In this document: in pieces, positions 1 through 5,353 of the stretch
How positions within the stretch are numbered: position 1 is the stretch's first letter
Layout: each line of letters opens with the position of its first letter
Source of the DNA: Clostridia bacterium
GTDB taxonomy: Bacteria > Bacillota > Clostridia > Christensenellales > Aristaeellaceae
Direction: 5' to 3'
DNA: 6,913 bases
Assembly: GCA_900754755.1 (NCBI GenBank)
Contig: CAAEEC010000145.1
Coordinates: forward strand, 1 to 6,913
The notes under the pieces: model-generated
The model's database searches: none
Seen by the model: only the letters and a program-made list of their open reading frames with translations
What the model was told of the DNA's origin: nothing
Program-made: the position numbers and the translations under genes

Positions 1-27
1 CCTGTATTCGCTTTTTGCATATTTGCT

Positions 28-930
28 TTAAGCGTGTCCGTCGCCCGGCTGGGTATGGATTTTGCGGCCGTGCTGGAGCCGGTAATCTTTGGGCGTGAGC
101 CCATAGTGTTCCCGAAAGCGGCGGCTGAAATAATGGTGCGTGGGGTAGCCCACTTGGGCGGCGATCGACTCCACGGATTGATCGGTTTGCACGAGCAGTT
201 GGCTGGCGCGTTCCAGGCGTTCGCTCGTGATATAATCCAAAATGCTTATCCCCATGGCTTCTTTGAAGATGCGGCTCAAATAGCTGCCAGAAAGCCGGAA
301 TACTTCAGAGAGTTGGGTTAACGACAAATCCCCCGGCAAATTGAGGGCGATATATTGGCGAATGGTATCTACCAGCGCAGCATTTTTCTGCGAAACGGTG
401 GGCCGGGCGGAAGCTGGTACGGCGAGCGAGCGCAGCGCGACGCACAGCTGATAGCAATATTCGCGTAGCCCTTTGGCGTTGGCTGCGCTCTTGAGAAAGC
501 TTTCGCAAATCAACCGGTGGGGTTCCGATATGCCGCTGGAAAAATGCCGCATTGCCTGTGTGAGCATTTCTAACCGTTCTTGCGCCGCCGCAAAAGGATA
601 TACGGTATCCTGGGCAGAATAAGAAAACAAATGCACTTCGTCAATGGCGCGTTCGATATCCTTTTCCTGCAACGCTTGCGCAAAGGCTTGGGCATGCTCT
701 TTCAACACGTCGTTTTCCGGCATAAGGCGGTTGGAAGCATTCACATCCGAATAATAGAGCCAAGCCGCCCGTTTCCCAGGTGAGCAAATCCGCGGGAAAT
801 CCGGAATTGTATAGCGATTGCCCAACCATGGCGCTATCAGGGTGCCATAGCAAGATTCCCTCGCCGTTCACCAAATAAACCTCCCCATTGTTTCCATCCG
901 CATAGTTTGCGAATATATCCTTGAGAACGG
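28..930 (-). pseudogene. AraC-type regulator, 3' fragment (end of sensor plus DNA-binding domain)
   Basis: This is the downstream piece of a membrane-anchored AraC-family regulator cut by the IS at 931-2558. Read from 930 leftward, the first part (to about 775) encodes the end of a dCache-like sensor, with VLKDIFANYADGNNGEVYLV followed by NGEGILLWHP. The frame then changes between about 775 and 752, and the rest runs open to TAA at 28-30. The last 100 or so residues are a typical AraC domain with two helix-turn-helix units: LSLTQLSEVFRLSGSYLSRI, then SVESIAAQVGYPTHHYFSRR and the C-terminal signature YGLTPKDYR. A helical segment (near FAQALQEKDIERAIDEV) precedes it, as in sensor-type AraC proteins beside LplB/YtcP operons. 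The second membrane helix and most of the usual linker are missing. No Shine-Dalgarno precedes the possible internal TTG at 825, so a free DNA-binding domain is unlikely to be made. The family call is firm; loss of function is inferred. Confidence 0.85.
927..930. repeat. Target-site duplication, left copy (ACGG)
   Basis: These four bases directly precede the TG terminus of the IS and are identical to the four bases following its CA terminus. Together with the restored reading frame they fix the insertion point. Confidence 0.8.
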
Positions 931-956
931 TGAAGTGGTAAACTAAAACTGGACAC
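931..956 (+). repeat. IS left terminal inverted repeat
   Basis: This end matches the reverse complement of 2533-2558 at 18 of 26 positions without gaps, starting with TG and ending near a GGACAC motif. A second copy of AAACTGGACAC (946-956) follows at 966-976, 20 bp further in, suggesting paired transposase-binding sites. Confidence 0.75.
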
Positions 957-969
957 AGGGGGTAGAAAC

Positions 970-996
970 TGGACACGGAAGGAAGTATTCTATAAT
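970..996 (+). promoter_or_regulatory. Probable transposase promoter
   Basis: A perfect -10 box, TATAAT (991-996), lies 15 bp after TGGACA (970-975), which matches the -35 consensus at five of six positions. The spacer is shorter than the ideal 17 bp. The -35 box coincides with the second subterminal GGACA motif, so binding of OrfA or transposase there could repress transcription; that is an inference. Confidence 0.5.
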
Positions 997-1069
997 GGAT
1001 ACAGAGGACGTGGACAGTGGGGATCCAAAAGAGGACATGCTAGACGAAGTGTGGACAGGAGGTTTACCA

Positions 1070-1432
1070 ATGAAGTACACGAAGGAACAAAGATTGGAGA
1101 TCGGCCGGCGAATTTACGAAGGGGAGGTCAACCGGTTTGAAGCGGCAGCAGAATATGACATCGGGCCGAACACCGCACGCGAATACATGCGCCTTTATCG
1201 GGCCGAACACAAACTGCCAGTTCGCCGAGGGAAATCCAATGTCGGGGGAATCAAAGCGCCTCCCAGACCACCAGCGAAGCTGGAGGACTACGAGGCTATG
1301 AGCAAGGAGGAATTGATTAACGAATTGATGCGCGCGAAAATCCATGAAGCTCGGTTAAAAAAAGGATACGAAGTGAAGGGAGCTGGTGCTCAAAAGGAAT
1401 TTGTTCCTTTAGACAACAAGAATACCAAGTGA
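1070..1432 (+). CDS. IS3-family transposase OrfA
   Basis: This 120-residue protein is the DNA-binding part of the transposase. Residues 1-50 form a helix-turn-helix region (YTKEQRLEIGRRIYEGEVNR, then AAAEYDIGPNTAREYMRLYR) expected to recognise the IS ends. A proline-rich linker (about 61-70) leads to a helical tail (MSKEELINELMRAKIHEARL) that probably mediates oligomerisation. The ATG at 1070 is chosen because AGGAGG (1057-1062) lies 7 nt upstream; the frame is open further upstream to an ATG at 995, but that start has no good ribosome-binding site. The gene ends in TGA at 1430-1432, which overlaps a GTG codon of orfB. Leu96-Lys97-Lys98 are encoded across an A7 run that can shift ribosomes into the orfB frame. 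Confidence 0.9.
   Translation: MKYTKEQRLEIGRRIYEGEVNRFEAAAEYDIGPNTAREYMRLYRAEHKLPVRRGKSNVGGIKAPPRPPAKLEDYEAMSKEELINELMRAKIHEARLKKGYEVKGAGAQKEFVPLDNKNTK
1357..1410 (+). promoter_or_regulatory. Probable -1 programmed frameshift signal (orfA to orfB)
   Basis: The run of seven A at 1357-1363 is phased as A AAA AAA in the orfA frame, a classic slippery heptamer. The orfB frame is closed by TGA at 1345-1347 and then open through 1429, so the slippery run sits at the 5' edge of the only window where a shift would work. Two hairpins follow: GAGC/GCTC at 1380-1391, and a perfect 7-bp stem AAAGGAA/TTCCTTT at 1393-1410 with a TTTG loop. They lie further from the slip site (16 nt or more) than is usual for stimulators, so their role is uncertain. 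Confidence 0.7.
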
Positions 1433-2295
1433 TCATGGAACTCTCCAGCATGTTTCCGGTCAAGCGATTATGCGAGATGATGGGGATACAGCGAAGCAGC
1501 TTCTATAACTGGAAAAGCCATCTCTCCAAACCCTCAGAGCGAGAAAAGACGCTGGTGGCAGCCATCATGCTGTTCAAGGAGTACCACCTAAAATATCCTT
1601 CGCACGGTTACCGGTGGCTGAACGCAAAGATATTTCTGGATACGGGCCAAAAGATGTCAGATCCTTATGCCCACAAATGCTGCAAAGCAATCGGAATCAA
1701 GAGTAACGCGAAGCATTACCGGTACAAAAAGCCCGGGAATCCCTACAGAATATTCCCGAATCTGCTCATGACGGAAATGGCAATTACCGGCCCGTTGCAG
1801 TGCATTGTCAGCGATATGACAGCGTTCTATGTAAAAGGTTCTTACTACGAATTGACCTTATATATGGATTTATGGAACAACGAGATCGTCAGCCATTCGC
1901 TTTCGGCGCGGCGCGGAGACCGTATGACCTATATCAGCGGCTTGAGGGATTTCCTGGAATTGAAGAAGAATTTCCCGGACATGCAGACCGTACTGCACTC
2001 GGATCAGGGATCTGTATATGCTTCGAAGGATTTCAACGAACTTCTTCCGATGTACAACGTAGTCCGTTCCATGTCCAGGGCTGGCACACCAACGGACAAT
2101 GCAGCTATGGAAGCCATTAACGGTTGGATCAAGGCAGAACTGTTCATGGACTTTCATGTGACAGGCGCTGCCAGTGTTGAAAAAGAGATTGACGACTACA
2201 TCCTCTTCTTCAATGAGCAGCGCCCGGCATATTCCCTAAGCTATTTGACCCCGAAGCAGTTTAGGGAGCAATTTGCTCCGAAGTATTATTGCTGA
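1429..2295 (+). CDS. IS3-family transposase OrfB (DDE integrase domain)
   Basis: This is the catalytic half of the transposase, 288 residues from the GTG at 1429 (an in-frame ATG lies at 1435). It opens with the usual OrfB N-terminal region (VKRLCEMMGIQRSSFYNW), followed by an HTH_21-like segment ending near the SHGYRW motif at about 58-63, then an rve-type integrase core. The acidic triad is visible: Asp129 in VSDMTAFY, Asp192 in HSDQG and Glu228 in AMEAI, with 35 residues between the last two, and Lys235 seven residues after the glutamate. It ends near the conserved YLTPKQF and has two stops in a row (TGA TAG). It may be made alone from GTG 1429 (no strong Shine-Dalgarno) or, more likely as in the family, as an OrfAB fusion of about 408 residues after a -1 frameshift. 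All key residues are present. Confidence 0.93.
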   Translation: MIMELSSMFPVKRLCEMMGIQRSSFYNWKSHLSKPSEREKTLVAAIMLFKEYHLKYPSHGYRWLNAKIFLDTGQKMSDPYAHKCCKAIGIKSNAKHYRYKKPGNPYRIFPNLLMTEMAITGPLQCIVSDMTAFYVKGSYYELTLYMDLWNNEIVSHSLSARRGDRMTYISGLRDFLELKKNFPDMQTVLHSDQGSVYASKDFNELLPMYNVVRSMSRAGTPTDNAAMEAINGWIKAELFMDFHVTGAASVEKEIDDYILFFNEQRPAYSLSYLTPKQFREQFAPKYYC

Positions 2296-2337
2296 TAGAT
2301 TCCGAGCCAGAGGAAAGATTGACTCACCCCTGACGCA

Positions 2338-2360
2338 GCCACCGCCGCAGGCGGCTTGGC
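2338..2360 (+). other. GC-rich hairpin after orfB
   Basis: CCGCC at 2342-2346 pairs with GGCGG at 2350-2354 around a 3-nt GCA loop, and GCC/GGC can extend the base across small bulges. It lies 43 nt after the orfB stop. No T-run follows, so it is not a standard intrinsic terminator; it may slow transcription or protect the transcript end. Confidence 0.4.
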
Positions 2361-2480
2361 CTTGACGGGTTCTTGAAAAACGATACCATGGAACTGAGAC
2401 GGCGATTCAAACTTTCTCTTGCTGATGAGTTCTTCGCCGTCGGTACCTCGCCCTCATCGTTTTTCAAGGTTCTGTCAAGG
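2360..2480. repeat. Imperfect palindrome of about 120 bp in the IS tail
   Basis: Three pairs of perfect arms nest around one centre: CCTTGAC (2360-2366) with its complement at 2474-2480, CTTGAAAAACGAT (2372-2384) with its complement at 2456-2468, and GACGGCGA (2398-2405) with its complement at 2434-2441. This leaves a loop of 28 nt. The outer two pairs keep identical spacing (5 nt on each side), so 20 arm bases plus one spacer base match over 25 positions. The RNA would form one long stem-loop. The function is unknown; the structure could be a remnant of another small element, a structured RNA or a transcription barrier. Confidence 0.65.
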
Positions 2481-2532
2481 ATGGCGTCGCCCTATCTTCT
2501 CTCGCTGCGTGTCCTACTTTTTACATCCTTCC

Positions 2533-2558
2533 CTGTCCTATTTTTGTTGACTAGTGCA
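2533..2558 (-). repeat. IS right terminal inverted repeat
   Basis: This is the partner of the left inverted repeat and ends in CA. A second GTGTCC motif at 2509-2514 lies about 24 bp further in, mirroring the doubled GGACA motif at the left end. Confidence 0.75.
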
Positions 2559-2562
2559 ACGG
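2559..2562. repeat. Target-site duplication, right copy (ACGG)
   Basis: This is the second copy of the 4-bp duplication, directly after the right terminus of the IS. IS3-family elements typically duplicate 3-5 bp of target. Confidence 0.8.
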
Positions 2563-3159
2563 GTATGTAATTCACATCGACAGCAATGCAGGATTGCGAA
2601 CTGGGATAGGATGCCACATACGTAACGATCCAGTTTTCCGCCTTGGGGTAGTCCGATTGATAAGCAGAGGTCCAAAGCGTCCGGCTTCCGCTTTCCAGAT
2701 GCTGTTCCAGCCAGGGGTGGCTGTATTGCACCAGGCCATAGGTAGAATCCAGATATTTCAAGCCGATGCTGGAGGAGAGGATTAGCTGCTTTTGCGCGTC
2801 GTAAATGTGGATGCCGTTAATGAGAGGCGTATTTTGCGAAACAGCGTACGCCAACTCTTTATACAGGGCAAGCGCATCGGACAGCAGGACGCTTTTGGCG
2901 TGAAATAAAGTGTCCGTGCTGCGTTCCATACCGACGCCGCTGGATACATTCAGCGCGAGCGTAACGCTCCTATCGATTACATCGCTTTGAACAACGTTTT
3001 TGTATTGCGTGAGCAGCGCTTTATTGACATTTTCAATTTCCCTGTTGTAATCATTTACAGAAAAGAAATAGGAAATTCCGCCTATGAGCTGAGCACAACA
3101 AAGGCGGTGTAGGACCACAAGAATTTTCTAAAAATGCTGGTGCGCTGGCGATGGTTCAA
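2563..3159 (-). pseudogene. AraC-type regulator, 5' fragment (membrane anchor and sensor)
   Basis: This is the upstream piece of the same regulator. The best start is TTG at 3159, because GGGGAG at 3173-3168 lies 8 nt before it and no ATG is well placed. The product begins NHRQRTSIFRKFLWSYTAF, basic residues leading into a membrane helix. The frame then breaks at about 3100-3090: the first frame stops at TAG 3084-3082, while the helix continues in the other frame as AQLIGGISYFF, consistent with one missing base. Beyond it lies a dCache-type extracellular domain (about residues 35-198) with an early coiled stretch (NREIENVNKALLTQYKN) and the conserved strand CIAVDVNYIP, where the IS interrupts it. 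The frame from 3118 to 2563 is otherwise open. It is divergent from the permease operon, as expected for its regulator. The ligand is unknown; a sugar or oligosaccharide is an inference from context. Confidence 0.82.
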
Positions 3160-3167
3160 TTCTACCG

Positions 3168-3173
3168 CTCCCC
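3168..3173 (-). promoter_or_regulatory. Ribosome-binding site setting the regulator's TTG start
   Basis: GGGGAG on the minus strand lies 8 nt before TTG at 3159-3157. It puts the start directly before the basic segment and membrane helix; the nearest upstream ATG (3264) overlaps the promoter and so cannot be used. Confidence 0.6.
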
Positions 3174-3254
3174 ACAATTCATTCTGGCAGCCTGTGCCTG
3201 CTGCGTTGGGCCTGGCATAGCTTCGACAACCGCTATCTGACGCCACCCTTAAAA

Positions 3255-3283
3255 AATATAACATATTCCCACCCGGGATTCAA
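3255..3283 (-). promoter_or_regulatory. Probable promoter of the AraC-type regulator
   Basis: On the minus strand, TTGAAT (3283-3278) and TATATT (3260-3255) are separated by exactly 17 bp, matching the sigma-A consensus at four of six and five of six positions. The start point would be near 3248, giving a leader of about 90 nt before the TTG start at 3159. It is divergent from the operon promoter. Confidence 0.6.
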
Positions 3284-3338
3284 GGGCGAAAACCGAATCG
3301 TGCTAGAATTCCCGATTTTTGTTAGCGCAAAAAGCGTG

Positions 3339-3358
3339 GCATTTTACAGCATTTCAGA
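3339..3358 (+). promoter_or_regulatory. Tandem 10-bp repeat upstream of the operon promoter (possible operator)
   Basis: GCATTTTACA (3339-3348) is followed directly by GCATTTCAGA (3349-3358), identical at 8 of 10 positions and spaced by one helical turn. The pair ends 9 bp before the -35 box. AraC-family activators commonly bind direct repeats with helical spacing next to the -35 box, so this is a candidate site for the divergent regulator. A separate inverted repeat, TTTTTG/CAAAAA, lies at 3316-3333. Confidence 0.35.
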
Positions 3359-3367
3359 TAATTTGTA

Positions 3368-3396
3368 TTGCAAATGCGAGAAAAAATCCGTAAAAT
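3368..3396 (+). promoter_or_regulatory. Probable promoter of the transport operon
   Basis: TTGCAA (3368-3373) and TAAAAT (3391-3396) are separated by 17 bp, matching sigma-A boxes at four of six and five of six positions. Transcription would start near 3403, about 40 nt before the first permease. Confidence 0.6.
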
Positions 3397-3426
3397 ATCT
3401 ACGTATAAACGACCAATTATATGTAG

Positions 3427-3432
3427 AAAGGA
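3427..3432 (+). promoter_or_regulatory. Ribosome-binding site setting the first permease's TTG start
   Basis: AAAGGA lies 9 nt before TTG at 3442. The in-frame ATG at 3451 is 18 nt away, too far for this site, so the TTG start is preferred. Confidence 0.55.
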
Positions 3433-3441
3433 TGAGCGCCA

Positions 3442-4389
3442 TTGACCAGTATGGGAACAGCCCGACGCCCGGCCCGCTTTGGGTGGCTAAAAAGTTTTAG
3501 CGGTTATCGCAAGAACTACGTTCTTACTTTAATGTTTATCCCTGTGATTGCGTACTATCTGATTTTCAAATACGCTCCAATGTATGGCATTGTGCTGGCT
3601 TTCAAGGATTATTCCATTCGCAAAGGAATCCTGGGCAGCCCATGGGTCGGCTTTACCGTGTTTGAAGAACTGTTTGCTACGCATACATTTGTACGCGCCT
3701 TCCGCAACACAGTGATCATTAGCCTCTTGCGCTGGGTTTTTGGGTTTCCCATGCCCATTATACTGGCGCTGATGCTCAACGAACTGAAGAACTTGCGCTT
3801 CAAAAAAACGATGCAGACCATCAGCTATTTGCCGCACTTCCTTTCCTGGATTATCCTTACGGGCTTGTTCACGCAACTTTTGTCGCCCACAAACGGCCCC
3901 ATCAACTACATTATTTCTTTGTTGGGTGGCAAACCGATTTATTTCCTGGCGGATAACGCCTGGTTCCGCAGCACTATGGTGATCACGGGAATTTGGAAGG
4001 AGATTGGATGGGGGTCAATTGTATATTTGGCCACCATTGCGGGAATTGACACAGAGCTCTATGAGGCGGCGGAATGCGATGGCGCCACGCGTTGGCAGAA
4101 GATGTTTCGCATCACTTTGCCGCTGATGAAGCCGACCATCGTGATCTTGCTGATTATGAATTGCGGCAGCATTCTAGAAGCGGGTTTCGACCAGATTTTC
4201 AACTTCTACAATTCCGCGGTATACGAGACGGGCGACATCATCGATACCTATGTCTATCGCCGGGGCATTGGCGATATGGAGTACAGCATCAGCACCGCTG
4301 TGGGTCTATTCAAAAATGTGATCGGTTTTATCCTCGTAACGGGCACCAATTTTATCGCCAAGCGCCTGGGCGAAGGCGGCATATGGTGA
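3442..4389 (+). CDS. lplB: LplB-type ABC transporter permease (CUT1 sugar family)
   Basis: This 315-residue integral membrane protein is one of the two channel subunits of a carbohydrate importer. A short basic N-terminus leads into helix 1 (about 26-46, VLTLMFIPVIAYYLIFKYAP), which begins the LplB signature continuing YGIVLAFKDYS. Further helices lie at about 88-112, 125-147, 176-198, 232-250 and 286-305. The EAA loop that docks with the ATPase is visible at 208-227 (EAAECDGA, then FRITLP). The C-terminus, AKRLGEGGIW, is typical of the family. TTG is chosen as start from the Shine-Dalgarno spacing. It is followed after 15 nt by the second permease. The family is firmly recognised; the sugar is not. 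Relatives carry plant-polysaccharide breakdown products such as uronate-containing oligosaccharides. The reading frame has no visible damage. Confidence 0.93.
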   Translation: MTSMGTARRPARFGWLKSFSGYRKNYVLTLMFIPVIAYYLIFKYAPMYGIVLAFKDYSIRKGILGSPWVGFTVFEELFATHTFVRAFRNTVIISLLRWVFGFPMPIILALMLNELKNLRFKKTMQTISYLPHFLSWIILTGLFTQLLSPTNGPINYIISLLGGKPIYFLADNAWFRSTMVITGIWKEIGWGSIVYLATIAGIDTELYEAAECDGATRWQKMFRITLPLMKPTIVILLIMNCGSILEAGFDQIFNFYNSAVYETGDIIDTYVYRRGIGDMEYSISTAVGLFKNVIGFILVTGTNFIAKRLGEGGIW

Positions 4390-4404
4390 GAAAGGGGAAA
4401 GCAT

Positions 4405-5298
4405 ATGAAAACTGGGCGCTACTATTTGCGGAAAAATACAACGTTTGATTACGTAAACATCATTGTGCAATTGCTGCTTTCCCTCACGATTCTCCTGCCG
4501 TTTTTGCATCTGTTCACCATTTCGGTTTCTTCTTCGGATGTAGCGGTGCGCCCGGGATTGCATCTGTGGCCGGAGAATTTTACGCTGGTGAATTACGAGC
4601 GCGTGGTGGATAGCCACTACATCTGGATTGGCTATGGAAACACGATCATCCGCACGATATTCGGAACGATTCTTCAACTGTTCATGACGGCTATGGGCGC
4701 GTATGTGCTGAGCAAGGCATATTTCCCCCATAAAACGTTTTGGACGCTGCTCATCGTATTCACGATGTACTTCAGCGGCGGGCTGATTCCTTCCTATTTG
4801 TTGATGAAGGAGCTAAATCTCTTTGATACCTATGCCGCGCTGATTTTGCCAGGGCTCGTGGGAACTTACAATCTGGTTTTAATCCGCCACTATTTCCAGT
4901 CTATTCCGCAAGATCTGGAGGATGCCTGCATGATTGATGGAGCGGGGCAATTTACCACGTTCATCAAAATCATTCTCCCGGTATCTACGCCCATCTTGGC
5001 TACCGTGGCGCTCTGGTTGGCGGTGGGGCATTGGAATAGCTGGTACGATGCGCTGTTGTATATGCGCTCGGACAACAAGGTCGTGCTGCAGACTGTATTG
5101 CGCCGCATTATACTTGAAGGTACGCAGTCCATGATCGATACCAATCCGAGTCTGATCACGGATACCACGTATCAGCCGTCCACGGATGGACTCAAAGCCG
5201 CAACGGTATATGTGGCCACTATCCCGATCCTGTGCATCTATCCTTTTGTGCAGAAGTATTTTGTGAAAGGCATCATGGTTGGTTCTCTGAAAGGCTAA
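4405..5298 (+). CDS. ytcP: YtcP-type ABC transporter permease (CUT1 sugar family)
   Basis: This 297-residue protein is the partner permease, expected to form a heterodimer with the preceding LplB-type subunit in the cytoplasmic membrane. ATG at 4405 follows AAAGGGG (4391-4397) by 7 nt, 15 nt after the upstream stop, so translation may be coupled. Helices lie at about 18-40, 78-102, 111-133, 142-163, 193-213 and 265-285. The EAA loop is at 172-192 as EDACMIDGA followed by IKIILP, a normal variant for this subfamily. The motifs WNSWYDALLYM (210-220) and the terminal KYFVKGIMVGSLKG are hallmarks of YtcP-like permeases. It ends in TAA, showing that TAA works as a stop in this genome. No damage is visible. 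The substrate is unknown. Confidence 0.93.
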   Translation: MKTGRYYLRKNTTFDYVNIIVQLLLSLTILLPFLHLFTISVSSSDVAVRPGLHLWPENFTLVNYERVVDSHYIWIGYGNTIIRTIFGTILQLFMTAMGAYVLSKAYFPHKTFWTLLIVFTMYFSGGLIPSYLLMKELNLFDTYAALILPGLVGTYNLVLIRHYFQSIPQDLEDACMIDGAGQFTTFIKIILPVSTPILATVALWLAVGHWNSWYDALLYMRSDNKVVLQTVLRRIILEGTQSMIDTNPSLITDTTYQPSTDGLKAATVYVATIPILCIYPFVQKYFVKGIMVGSLKG

Positions 5299-5304
5299 GC
5301 GAAG

Positions 5305-5324
5305 TAAAGCGCATAGGCGCTTTA
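5305..5324 (+). other. Intergenic hairpin between permease and binding-protein genes
   Basis: TAAAGCGC (5305-5312) and GCGCTTTA (5317-5324) form a perfect 8-bp stem with an ATAG loop, 7 nt after the permease stop. No T-run follows, so full termination is unlikely. Such hairpins in sugar-transport operons can mark RNA processing or stabilisation sites that let the binding protein be made in excess of the permeases; that role is inferred. Confidence 0.6.
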
Positions 5325-5353
5325 TAATAATTCACATGTGGGAGGAAAATGGT

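Larger units (their letters stand above)
931..2558 (+). mobile_element. IS3-family insertion sequence, 1,628 bp
   Basis: The element carries overlapping orfA and orfB typical of the IS3 family, is bounded by TG...CA termini with imperfect inverted repeats (18 of 26 positions match), and is flanked by a 4-bp duplication, ACGG, at 927-930 and 2559-2562. The boundaries are supported independently: joining the flanks with one ACGG gives an uninterrupted sensor reading frame (VDVNYIPVLKDIF). The transposase keeps its DDE triad and the frameshift region is intact, so the element may be active or recently inserted. Its right non-coding tail of about 263 bp is longer than usual for this family. The exact IS subgroup was not determined. 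Confidence 0.92.
2296..2558 (+). other. Non-coding right tail of the IS
   Basis: These 263 bases between the orfB stop and the IS end hold no credible gene. They contain a GC-rich hairpin (2338-2360), an imperfect palindrome (2360-2480) and the right terminal repeats (2509-2558). A small rightward frame from about 2373 lacks a ribosome-binding site, runs through the palindrome and crosses the IS boundary, so it is not counted as a gene. Confidence 0.7.

Noticed and set aside
995..1069. Upstream extension of orfA to an ATG at 995
   Set aside because: That ATG overlaps the predicted -10 box, and the strong Shine-Dalgarno at 1057-1062 points to the ATG at 1070.
2547..2569. Outward promoter at the IS right end (TTGACT at 2547-2552)
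   Set aside because: No -10 box lies at suitable spacing; the nearest AT-rich hexamer is only 11 bp away. It would also point into the antisense of the regulator fragment.
2373..2570. Small rightward frame in the IS tail with a hydrophobic end
   Set aside because: It has no ribosome-binding site, runs through the palindrome and crosses the IS boundary.
3274..3320. Terminator-like inverted repeat (CGGGATTC and GAATTCCCG, then T-rich)
   Set aside because: The arms are bulged and about 24 nt apart, and there is no rightward gene upstream for it to terminate.
3320..3333. Catabolite-repression (cre-like) site
   Set aside because: It matches the consensus at only about 11 of 14 positions and misses at key symmetric bases, so it is too weak to call.
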